Assembly: GCF_031583145.1 (NCBI RefSeq)
Contig: NZ_CP134050.1
Span: 5,445,501 to 5,509,500 of the forward strand
DNA: 64,000 bases
Origin: Brevibacillus brevis
GTDB taxonomy: Bacteria > Bacillota > Bacilli > Brevibacillales > Brevibacillaceae
Direction of reading: 5' to 3'
Shown one piece after another: positions 19,873 through 26,886 of the stretch. The notes beneath the pieces were generated by a model that was not told the origin of the DNA, made no database searches, and was given only the letters and a program-made list of their open reading frames with translations. The position numbers and the translations under genes are program-made. The first letter of the stretch is position 1; each line of letters starts with the position of its first letter.

Positions 19873-20073
19873 TTACAGAACGTCGTACCCCTGTTCCTCG
19901 ATCGCTTCCTTAATCTCCGCGAGTGTGAGGCGGTTCTCGTCGTACGCGACATCCACCGAATTGCCCGAGAGGTCGACTTTCCCTGTCGCACCGATCTCTT
20001 TCAATGCTCCCTCGATGGAAATGACACAGTGCTGGCAGCTCATGCCTTCGACTTGCAGCGTAACTTGTTTCAT
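19873..20073 (-). CDS. copZ: Copper chaperone CopZ
   Basis: A 66-residue heavy-metal-associated domain with the copper-binding motif GMSCQHC (Cys13, Cys16) and the usual beta-alpha-beta-beta-alpha-beta pattern ending EEQGYDVL. It carries Cu(I) to CopA. GGAGAG precedes the ATG. First gene of the copZ-copA-lipoprotein operon, with a CsoR-type promoter at 20234-20263. Confidence 0.96.
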   Translation of the reverse strand: MKQVTLQVEGMSCQHCVISIEGALKEIGATGKVDLSGNSVDVAYDENRLTLAEIKEAIEEQGYDVL

Positions 20074-20233
20074 GTCAGATCTCTCCGTTCTTTTTTCTTA
20101 TGGTTCGGCGCCTTTGCAGCAATCCTTCCGAAGCTGTACACTCGTGCTGCGGAAGCGCCGGCCGCTTGCAAAGGTTTGCATCCGGGACGATTCCGTTTCT
20201 TGGCGGTTCGTTGTCGGCCGCCCTCTTGGTTAT

Positions 20234-20263
20234 AATATACTCCAGGGGGGTATTTTGTGTCAA
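20234..20263 (-). promoter_or_regulatory. copZA promoter with CsoR-like operator
   Basis: On the minus strand TTGACA (20263-20258) and TATATT (20239-20234) are 18 bp apart. The spacer holds ATAC-CCCCCTGGA-GTAT (20253-20237), a C/G-rich dyad with ATAC/GTAT arms like known CsoR sites. Binding there would block the promoter until copper releases CsoR. The transcript leader is about 150 bases. Confidence 0.75.
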
Positions 20264-20302
20264 TGAGTTTTTAGGATACCCTAGTACCCTATATATCGAG
20301 CC

Positions 20303-20335
20303 AAGAAAATAGCAGCCAGCCCGCTGCCCTTTTTT
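20303..20335 (-). terminator. Weak terminator after csoR
   Basis: On the minus strand GCAGCGGGCTGGCTGC followed by TATTTTC could end csoR mRNA about 15 bases past the stop. The stem is short. Confidence 0.35.
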
Positions 20336-20344
20336 GTTTTTTCC

Positions 20345-20695
20345 TTATTTCATCAGTTTATTCATGGTGGCGAGAAGTTCGCTCAACACCTCGGTGTCGC
20401 CTTCCTGGATCCGGTCAATGACGCAGCTTTTCATGTGATGCTCGAGCAGCAGCTTCCCGACCCCATTCAAAGCCGATTGGACCGATGCAATTTGATTCAG
20501 GATATCGTCGCAATAGACGTCCTTCTCAATCATTCCTTTAATGCCGCGAACCTGGCCTTCAATCCGATTCAGACGGTTGATCAAGCTGTTTTTTGTCTGT
20601 TCGGAGTGATGGCTTTTGCGCCCTGTTTCTCCCGAGGAACAGCAAGCCGATTCCTCTTGGTGCGGATGCACCGCTTGTTCTGTAACCATGCTCAT
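20345..20695 (-). CDS. csoR: Copper-sensing repressor CsoR
   Basis: A ~116-residue all-helical repressor. The core NRLNRIEGQVRGIKGMIEKD is diagnostic, and the Cu(I) ligands are Cys in VYCDDIL and His/Cys in EHHMKSC (the C-H-C set of true CsoR, not RcnR). The N-terminal extension with CCSS and His residues is not conserved in the family. AAAGGAG precedes the ATG at 20695; earlier ATGs at 20704-20746 overlap the promoter or ribosome site. It is divergent in control but same strand as copZA and appears autoregulated. Confidence 0.95.
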   Translation of the reverse strand: MSMVTEQAVHPHQEESACCSSGETGRKSHHSEQTKNSLINRLNRIEGQVRGIKGMIEKDVYCDDILNQIASVQSALNGVGKLLLEHHMKSCVIDRIQEGDTEVLSELLATMNKLMK

Positions 20696-20718
20696 TCCAA
20701 TCATCTCCTTTACCCGCA

Positions 20719-20747
20719 TTATACTCCCACCCCCTATATAAAGCAAT
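20719..20747 (-). promoter_or_regulatory. csoR promoter with C-rich operator
   Basis: TTGCTT (20747-20742), a 17-bp spacer, and TATAAT (20724-20719) form a good promoter on the minus strand. The spacer contains ATATAGGGGGTGGGAGTAT (20740-20722), similar to the copZA operator, which suggests CsoR autoregulation. Confidence 0.7.
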
Positions 20748-20895
20748 GGGGGAAAGCACAGCGGCCACCGCCCAAGCTACGTCTCCATACGGTCACCGAA
20801 AGCAAGAACGTCGCTGCATGGCCAAGCGGCGGTTCCAAGGAAAAAGCCTGCTTGCCGCGTTTTTTGCTCCGGCAGACAGGCTCTCTTGGGTAAAC

Positions 20896-21111
20896 TTATT
20901 CATTGCTGTTGGCTTTCATGAAAGCATCGAAGGAATCGTCGAGCAATCTTTCCCGATTCGGATCTTCGTTTCGATCGCTGTCCACCTCAAGGGCTGCCGC
21001 GTTGATCGTCTCCGTGTCCTCCGCTTGTTCGGTAATGTAAGGTGTGTCCATGTTTTGTTTGGCCGTAAAGAGGTTGATTTTCGGATCTTCGTTCTCGGTT
21101 CGTTTCTCCAT
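20896..21111 (-). CDS. Small acidic hypothetical protein (71 aa)
   Basis: A 71-residue, strongly acidic and asparagine-rich, probably disordered protein without cysteines. AAGGAG lies eight bases before the ATG. No family is recognised; composition resembles small sporulation- or stress-associated proteins of Bacillales, which is only a resemblance. It stands alone between csoR and the acetyltransferase gene. Confidence 0.55.
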   Translation of the reverse strand: MEKRTENEDPKINLFTAKQNMDTPYITEQAEDTETINAAALEVDSDRNEDPNRERLLDDSFDAFMKANSNE

Positions 21112-21332
21112 TCATGTTTCTCCTTAACAGTTTGACGTAAACGAAATGCTCCTGGAATCGATCCTCTCTATCATGCTTCGTTTTGCGAAAAACTACTCCC
21201 TTAAAGGCTCTGGCAAGCCGTCGGTCTCTTTCTTTTACTCATTTACCCCGCCGCCAATACGAATGATGGCCCCGTTCATAAAGATCGTATCGTATAGTTC
21301 CGAGGGGTATTGCTTGCGAGACCGCAAATGGC

Positions 21333-22109
21333 TTAGTTGGTGAACAGCTCGCCCAGCAGCTCTTTAAACCGCTTCTCATCGATGCTCTCTTTGGTGACCA
21401 CGCCGTCCTCCCAACGTGTGAGAGAATGGGGAGTCAACGTCACATTTCCCCGGTCGGTAAGTTTGGTTACCATCCGGCTTTTGTTGAAAGGAGAGTCCGG
21501 ATGACGGGCAATGATCGACTGAATCTCGCTTGCCTCTCCCAAATCCGAGACGGGCCTGGTGGAGTCGAAGGCGTATCCGATCCGCCACTCCTTGTCCTTA
21601 TGCTTCAGCTTTAGTTCCAATCGGTAGTCTCCGGGACCGGTGTCCGCATTTATGACCCGGAATTGTCCGGTGGCGGAGGTCACAGTCTCCCCTGTCAATG
21701 GAACCGGCTTCAGCGGCAGGTTCGCGCCGAATCCCGTATCGACCAAATACGTCTGTTCTCCATGCTTCAGCAAAATGGTGAGATGCGTTCTCCCCAAGGA
21801 CTGGTATTCGCCCGTCTCCGGTTTGTACACATCGCCGCGCACCAGGGTGACATGAAAGCCGTTTTCCAGCAAAAACAGGTACAGCAGCGAATTGAGCTCA
21901 TAGCAGAGGCCGCCTTCGTTTCGGACCAACATCTTTTGAAGCAGGCTCTCTTCGGTGATGTCTTTGGTTTTGTTTTCGATGTTGCACAAATTCTCAAAAG
22001 GAAAGGTCTTCGCCGTCTTTTCCAGCACACGGTCCAATGTGGAAAAGGTAATTGTCTCGTCTTCCGGAATGCCGATTCGTTTGCGAAACAAGACGTTCAG
22101 ATCGCTCAT
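21333..22109 (-). CDS. nat: Arylamine N-acetyltransferase
   Basis: A 258-residue NAT-family enzyme that transfers acetyl from acetyl-CoA to arylamines or hydrazines. The catalytic triad is in place: Cys69 in RNEGGLCYELN, His109 in GRTHLTIL and Asp124 in VDTGFG. Length matches the family (250-280). Its ATG overlaps the end of the small upstream ORF by four bases. No pathway partner is nearby. Confidence 0.95.
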   Translation of the reverse strand: MSDLNVLFRKRIGIPEDETITFSTLDRVLEKTAKTFPFENLCNIENKTKDITEESLLQKMLVRNEGGLCYELNSLLYLFLLENGFHVTLVRGDVYKPETGEYQSLGRTHLTILLKHGEQTYLVDTGFGANLPLKPVPLTGETVTSATGQFRVINADTGPGDYRLELKLKHKDKEWRIGYAFDSTRPVSDLGEASEIQSIIARHPDSPFNKSRMVTKLTDRGNVTLTPHSLTRWEDGVVTKESIDEKRFKELLGELFTN

Positions 22110-22336
22110 CGCTTTTTCCCCCCAGCGTGCATAAGCATTTTTATTTCATTTGGCCTCTCCAACATCCTTGTCCATGTATGAAAAAGTTGCCGCATACGCT
22201 CGCATCCGATTGACCACTTCTTCAGACTCGAGAGCCGTGTGCATGTGGCCCCTTGGTTCGAGGCACTGACCCAAGCGGCCAGGGATATTCCGGCAATCAA
22301 TACTGCGCCAAGCAATGTCCATGTATATCTCTTCAT
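22106..22336 (-). CDS. Small single-TM or secreted protein (76 aa)
   Basis: MKRYTWTLLGAVLIAGISLA is a good signal or anchor segment, followed by a short basic tail. GGGGGCGG precedes the ATG at 22336, and the stop overlaps the nat start, so the two are coupled. No family is recognised and the role is unknown. Confidence 0.5.
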   Translation of the reverse strand: MKRYTWTLLGAVLIAGISLAAWVSASNQGATCTRLSSLKKWSIGCERMRQLFHTWTRMLERPNEIKMLMHAGGKKR

Positions 22337-22400
22337 GGCCGCCCCCTGGAGATACATTTTATTCCAATATACACTGAATCACCCCTTTGCAGTCACTTCT

Positions 22401-23054
22401 TCACCCGGTCGACGACATCTCCCGTCCATACATCGCCCGCGCCATCTTCGAGACCGCGCTGCGCTTGATCTCGTAGTACCGCTGCCGCGAGATTCCGATC
22501 TCTTTGGCGATTTGGCTGTTCTTGTCCCCATCCAGCAGCGCCTCGAGAATCAGCCGTTCCTGCTCGTCCGGGATCGACTCCACAGCCTCGTCGATTCTCG
22601 CGATTTTTTCCTGCAGGTTTTGCAGCCTCTTCCACTTTCGCTCCCGTCTCACTACTTCTGCATGAGTCTTGTCCCCATACACTCCCATTCCCTTGGGCAA
22701 GGACGCCTCCAGTCCGTACTGCCCGACCATTCCTTCCCCTGCTTCCCGCAGAAAGCGCTGGATGCGCACCACCTCGAGCTGCATGTAGCTGTAGTCGCGA
22801 ATTTCTTCTTCGGTTCGCTGCACCAGCTCTGCCGCAGGCTCCCATTCGGAAAAGGCAGCGGATCGGAGCCGCTGCTTCTTTCCTTGCAGCTGTTGTCCTT
22901 CCAGAAACTTGTCCCATTCCGGGCAGGAATCGACCTTCCCTACATGCTTGTCGTGCACCTGGCAATGGGCCTTTTTCCCCCAACCGGTCGCAGGGCACCC
23001 TTCGCATACCTGTTCCCGGAGCTGGTCCGGATTGATTCGTGTTTGCGTAGCCAT
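22401..23054 (-). CDS. Sigma-like HTH protein with N-terminal Cys motif
   Basis: About 217 residues. The N-terminus has CEGCPATGWGKKAHC and a later SCPEW, a possible zinc site. The C-terminus (about 170-215: IPDEQERLILEALLDGDKNS, then IAKEIGISRQRYYEIKR) is a sigma-70 region-4-type helix-turn-helix as in phage ArpU-like regulators. The ATG at 23054 has GGGGG upstream. It may be a late-gene activator derived from a prophage, but no phage genes surround it. Confidence 0.65.
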   Translation of the reverse strand: MATQTRINPDQLREQVCEGCPATGWGKKAHCQVHDKHVGKVDSCPEWDKFLEGQQLQGKKQRLRSAAFSEWEPAAELVQRTEEEIRDYSYMQLEVVRIQRFLREAGEGMVGQYGLEASLPKGMGVYGDKTHAEVVRRERKWKRLQNLQEKIARIDEAVESIPDEQERLILEALLDGDKNSQIAKEIGISRQRYYEIKRSAVSKMARAMYGREMSSTG

Positions 23055-23350
23055 TTTGTTTCCCCCTTGCACGTTCTATGTGAATACCAATGTCAATCAA
23101 AAAGCAAAACAGGAACACTTGTTCTTATGTATGTACAAGTATCTCATACTATCCTAAAATGTTCAAGATTTTCCAACTGGGAAATATAAAAAAACCAACG
23201 CGTCCTTGTACGAACCGCCGTGATTTCGGTTTGCCGCTGCTCATCTCCACTTATCCACAGTTTTTCCTCAGCGCCTGTTTATAACTTGTTTGTAACTTAC
23301 GGATACATGTGTATAGCCTGTGGACAATTCCGGATATGCTCCGCACCAAA
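23055..23350. other. Gene-free intergenic stretch
   Basis: About 300 bases with AT-rich upstream sequence for the HTH gene. It contains TTATCCACAG at 23250-23259, which matches a single DnaA box, but no cluster. I see no gene or clear RNA. Confidence 0.4.
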
Positions 23351-23390
23351 AGAAAAAAGGATTACCCCATTCCCTTGAATGGGTAATCCT
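23350..23390 (-). terminator. Terminator beyond the SDR/HisD-like operon
   Basis: GGATTACCCCATTC (23359-23372) pairs with GAATGGGTAATCC (23377-23389); the minus strand continues CTTTTTTCTTTT. This is a strong intrinsic terminator, 125 bases after the stop at 23514. Confidence 0.85.
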
Positions 23391-23513
23391 TGCAGCAATG
23401 GAAGTCCCAATGTTACCGCTCTCGCTTCACATCCTCTTCCCGCTCTCTTTTCAGCCAGCGAATCAACTCCCGCTCCGTTACTTATTCCCGGTGTCCAGCC
23501 CCCACCAAGCCGC

Positions 23514-24275
23514 TCATATCGCGGTCCACCCTCCATCTACCTTGATCGTCTCGCCTGTGATGAAGTTGGCCATGTCGGAAGCGAGAAAAAGAACGGCCCC
23601 GGTAATGTCCGACACTTGGGCGAGCTGCCCCAGCGGGATTCGCCTCAGCACATCCTGGTAAAACTCCCGGTCCTCAAACATTTTCTTGGTGAGATCGGTT
23701 TCGACGAAAGTCGGCGCTACGGCATTGACCTTGATGCCGTACGGCGCCCACTCCACCGCCAGCGCCTTCGTCAACTGGACCGCGCCGCCTTTGCTGGAGC
23801 AGTAGGCTGATCGCTTGATGTAGCCGACAAAAGCCATCTGCGACACCATGTTGATGATGCGTCCCCCGCCGTTTGCCACCATATGCTTGCCTGCCCGCTG
23901 CGAGCAAAAAAAGGTTCCTTTCAAATTGGTATCGAGCACGCGATCCCAATCCTCCTCCGTCACCTCGAAGGCAGGCTTGGCGATGTTGATTCCCGCGTTG
24001 TTTACGAGAATGTCCAGCCCTCCCAGCATGGCGACCGAATCGTCCACCATCTGGTAGATGCTCCCGACATCCTGCATATCCGCCGCCAAACTGAACGACT
24101 TCGGCTGCACCTCACGCAATTCTCGCAAAGCGTTTTCCAGATCGTCCATGTTGCGTCCTGTGATCACGACCTCTGCACCGAGCCGCGCGAAGGCCAGCGC
24201 CGCATCCTTTCCCAGCCCTTTGCTGCCCCCCGTCACGAGAACCTTCCTGCCTTTCAATTCCTGAAAGTAACCCAT
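23514..24275 (-). CDS. Short-chain dehydrogenase/reductase
   Basis: A ~253-residue classical SDR. The nucleotide site is VLVTGGSKGLGKDAALAF, the structural motif is NNAGIN, and the catalytic Ser...Tyr-x3-Lys is S in MVSQMAF with YCSSK. VDGGWTAI closes the protein as usual. GGGAG precedes the ATG at 24275; a longer in-frame start would lie inside the hisD-like gene. It is the second gene after the HisD homologue and probably oxidises or reduces the same carbon skeleton. Confidence 0.88.
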   Translation of the reverse strand: MGYFQELKGRKVLVTGGSKGLGKDAALAFARLGAEVVITGRNMDDLENALRELREVQPKSFSLAADMQDVGSIYQMVDDSVAMLGGLDILVNNAGINIAKPAFEVTEEDWDRVLDTNLKGTFFCSQRAGKHMVANGGGRIINMVSQMAFVGYIKRSAYCSSKGGAVQLTKALAVEWAPYGIKVNAVAPTFVETDLTKKMFEDREFYQDVLRRIPLGQLAQVSDITGAVLFLASDMANFITGETIKVDGGWTAI

Positions 24276-24309
24276 CCAGCTCTTCTCCCTTCCCGCGAAT
24301 GTCTTTCGT

Positions 24310-25587
24310 TTACTTCTTGCCGTAGCGGCGTACCCGGAGCAGCGCCTGCTCCGCATGTCCCGCAAAGTTCTCCAGCTGGCACAGACGGGCAGCGTACTCG
24401 CCGATGTAGGCGCTCGCTTCTTCGCTTACTTTTTGGTACGTAACGGTTTTCAGGAACTTGCCGACCCACAGACCGCCGGTATAGCGGGCTGCTCCCTTGG
24501 TCGGCAGCGTGTGGTTGGTGCCGATCACTTTATCCCCATACGCCACGTTGGTTTCCGGTCCCAGAAAGAGGCAGCCGTAGTTGGTCATGTTTTGCAGGAA
24601 ATAGTCAGGATCCTTCGTCAAAATCTCTACGTGCTCAAAAGCAAGACGGTTTGCTTCGGCAAGCGCTTCCTGTTCGTCCTCGACCAGAATGATCTGGCCG
24701 TAATCCCTCCAGGATACGCGTGCCACATCCGCCGTAGGAAGAGTCTCGAGCTGGCGTTCGATTTCCTTGATCGTCTCCTCCGCCAGCTTTTCGGATGTCG
24801 TGATGAGCGCCCCCGGTGAAGTCGGGCCGTGCTCGCCTTGTCCGAGAATGTCGGTCGCGATCATTTCCGCATCTGCCGTCTCATCCGCCACGACCAGTGT
24901 TTCAGTCGGGCCCGCGAACAGGTCGATGCCGACGCGGCCGTACAGCTGACGCTTGGCCTCCGCTACGTACGCATTTCCAGGTCCTACGAGCATATCGACC
25001 GGCTGGATGGTTTCCGTTCCCACCGCCATCGCTGCCATCGCCTGGATTCCCCCGAGAATGTAGATTTCATCGGCCCCTGCCAGATGCATCGCTGCGACCG
25101 TTGCCGCCGGGATTTCGCCGTTGATCGGCGGTGTGCAAGCGATGACCCGTTTGACCCCGGCCACTTTCGCGGTGAGCACGCTCATGTGCGCCGATGCGAC
25201 CATGGGATAGCGCCCGCCCGGGATGTAGCAGCCTACACTCTCGACCGGGATGTTTTTGTGCCCCAGAATCACGCCCGGCAATGTCTCCACTTCGATGTCG
25301 AGCATGGATTTGCGCTGCTCCTCCGCAAAGCGTCTCACGTTGCTTTGCGCAAACTTGATATCTTCAATGGTCTGTTCGGGCACGCTGCCGACGATTTCCT
25401 CGATTTCCTCCGCTGTCAGGCGAAACTCAGCAGGGCTCCACTTGTCGAATTTCTCAGACAGCTCACGAACTGCTGCATCGCCTTCCTGCTCGATTTTTTG
25501 AATGGTTTGGCGGACGGTTTCCGCTACCTGTGCGTCATTCTGCGCGATTTCGTCTTTTGCTTTTCCCTGTTTCAAAAATTTTGCCAT
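24310..25587 (-). CDS. HisD-family dehydrogenase, probably not for histidine synthesis
   Basis: 425 residues homologous to histidinol dehydrogenase, a zinc-dependent NAD+ enzyme that oxidises an alcohol twice to an acid. Zinc ligands are visible in GQGEHGPTS (Gln, His), and the catalytic [19 protein letters not shown] resembles the HisD Glu/His region but reads like the sulfopropanediol 3-dehydrogenase (HpsN) subgroup rather than biosynthetic HisD. There are no other his genes here; the neighbours are an SDR and a LacI-type regulator, and two operator palindromes lie in front. I infer catabolic oxidation of a polyol or sulfonated diol; the substrate is unknown. Confidence 0.85.
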   Translation of the reverse strand: MAKFLKQGKAKDEIAQNDAQVAETVRQTIQKIEQEGDAAVRELSEKFDKWSPAEFRLTAEEIEEIVGSVPEQTIEDIKFAQSNVRRFAEEQRKSMLDIEVETLPGVILGHKNIPVESVGCYIPGGRYPMVASAHMSVLTAKVAGVKRVIACTPPINGEIPAATVAAMHLAGADEIYILGGIQAMAAMAVGTETIQPVDMLVGPGNAYVAEAKRQLYGRVGIDLFAGPTETLVVADETADAEMIATDILGQGEHGPTSPGALITTSEKLAEETIKEIERQLETLPTADVARVSWRDYGQIILVEDEQEALAEANRLAFEHVEILTKDPDYFLQNMTNYGCLFLGPETNVAYGDKVIGTNHTLPTKGAARYTGGLWVGKFLKTVTYQKVSEEASAYIGEYAARLCQLENFAGHAEQALLRVRRYGKK

Positions 25588-25605
25588 GATCGTTCCCTCC
25601 CGTTA

Positions 25606-25620
25606 TTGCATACGTATGCA
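25606..25620. promoter_or_regulatory. LacI-type operator 1
   Basis: TTGCATACGTATGCA, a palindrome with the central CG of LacI/GalR operators, lies about 20 bases upstream of the HisD-like start. Confidence 0.8.
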
Positions 25621-25648
25621 GATTTCAGAAATATTTTTCTCGCTCTTG

Positions 25649-25670
25649 TTTTTGCATACGTATGCAAAAA
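25649..25670. promoter_or_regulatory. LacI-type operator 2
   Basis: TTTTGCATACGTATGCAAAA is a perfect 20-bp palindrome and repeats operator 1 with centres 46 bp apart. It sits between the HisD-like operon and the lacI-type gene, the expected place for repression of the operon. The regulator gene ends at 25744. Confidence 0.85.
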
Positions 25671-25743
25671 GTGGCGAGAAAAGTCTGAACCTTTTTACCT
25701 GGTAAGCAAATCGTAATGAAAAACGCTTACATTTGTCAATCCC

Positions 25744-26745
25744 TCACATTTTTTTCCTGGTTGTACGTCGCTCGATTAACCGCCCGGAAACGAGCTTGGA
25801 CGCGGGTTCGACGTTTGTCCGTTTCATTTCGTTCAACAATGTGTCAATCGCCCATTCAATCATTTCATCCACAGGCTGCTCCCACGTCGTCAGCTCATGG
25901 GAAGGCCATGAAGCCATCTGGATGTTGTCAAAGCCGACGATTCCGAGGTCGCCGGGAACAGACAGCCCCATCGACTTTGCCGCATCGAGCGCTCCCAATG
26001 CCGTAATGTCGTTCGCTCCGAAAATCGCGTCCGGCTTTTGCTCCCGACGCAGCAGGGTCATTGTCGCTTCATAGGCACGCTCGTACGTGTAGTCTCCCTC
26101 TTCAATGATCGGCACCAGACCTTTTTGCTGCAGCGCATCGCAAAATCCCCGTTGCCGATCTTGGCTCGTCGAGGTATTGATCCGTCCCGAGATAAAGGCC
26201 ATATTGCGATAGCCTTGCTCGTACAAGTATTCCGCGATCTGCTGTGCGGCGGCGTAGTTGTCGCAGCTGACCGAATAGCACGGGACATCCTTGCTGTAAC
26301 GGTTGAACAAAACGACCGGGATGTTGTTTTCATGCAGCTGGCTCACCACTTTGGACGACAAATACGCGTCGGTCACGATCACACCTTCGACGCTGTACTC
26401 CAGAAATTGGGTGATCTCCTCTTGCTGGATCTCGTCGTTTTCCGTGTACATGAACAGTACATGATACCCTCGCTTGCGCAGCCCTTTGGTAAACTTGCCC
26501 AGCACCTCGTGATAAAACGGGTTTGCGATATCGCGCATCGCCAGGCCGACGATGTTGGTCTTGTTCATGATCAGACCGCGGGCGAGCGCATTCGGACGGT
26601 AGCCCAGCTCCTTTGCAATCTCCAGCACTCGTTTTTTGGTTTTTTCCGATACATTCGACCCAGGGGTAAACACTCGCGAGACAGTCGATTGAGAGACCTT
26701 GGCCAGTCTCGCCACTTCCATGGCATTTACCGTTTTTTTCTTCAC
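25744..26745 (-). CDS. LacI-family transcriptional regulator
   Basis: About 333 residues. The N-terminal helix-turn-helix AMEVARLAKVSQSTVSRVF and the hinge helix ELGYRPNALARGL are typical; a periplasmic-binding-protein-like sensor domain fills the rest. The GTG at 26745 is chosen because GGAGGGAG lies just upstream and homologues begin here; the frame extends to 26886 without a site. It probably represses the adjacent HisD-like/SDR operon through the two palindromes. The inducer is unknown. Confidence 0.92.
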   Translation of the reverse strand: MKKKTVNAMEVARLAKVSQSTVSRVFTPGSNVSEKTKKRVLEIAKELGYRPNALARGLIMNKTNIVGLAMRDIANPFYHEVLGKFTKGLRKRGYHVLFMYTENDEIQQEEITQFLEYSVEGVIVTDAYLSSKVVSQLHENNIPVVLFNRYSKDVPCYSVSCDNYAAAQQIAEYLYEQGYRNMAFISGRINTSTSQDRQRGFCDALQQKGLVPIIEEGDYTYERAYEATMTLLRREQKPDAIFGANDITALGALDAAKSMGLSVPGDLGIVGFDNIQMASWPSHELTTWEQPVDEMIEWAIDTLLNEMKRTNVEPASKLVSGRLIERRTTRKKM

Positions 26746-26824
26746 AAAGGCTCCCTCCGAACAGCGGCGGTTTTTCAAAAAGCAGTGAGAATTATATTTT
26801 AGCATGATCTCCTGGCTTCTCCGC

Positions 26825-26876
26825 AACAAAAAACGGCGCGGTCCTTCTTCGGGCAAAGAGGACCGCGCTTTGTTCG
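26825..26876 (-). terminator. Terminator of the rhamnose operon
   Basis: GCGCGGTCCT (26837-26846) pairs with AGGACCGCGC at about 26859-26868; the minus strand reads on into CGTTTTTTGTTG. It lies just past the rhaBA stop at 26887. Confidence 0.85.
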
Positions 26877-26886
26877 CGAGAGACAA

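Noticed and set aside
23250..23259. Replication origin at a DnaA box
   Set aside because: Only one TTATCCACA match, with no cluster, no dnaA/dnaN and no AT-rich unwinding block.
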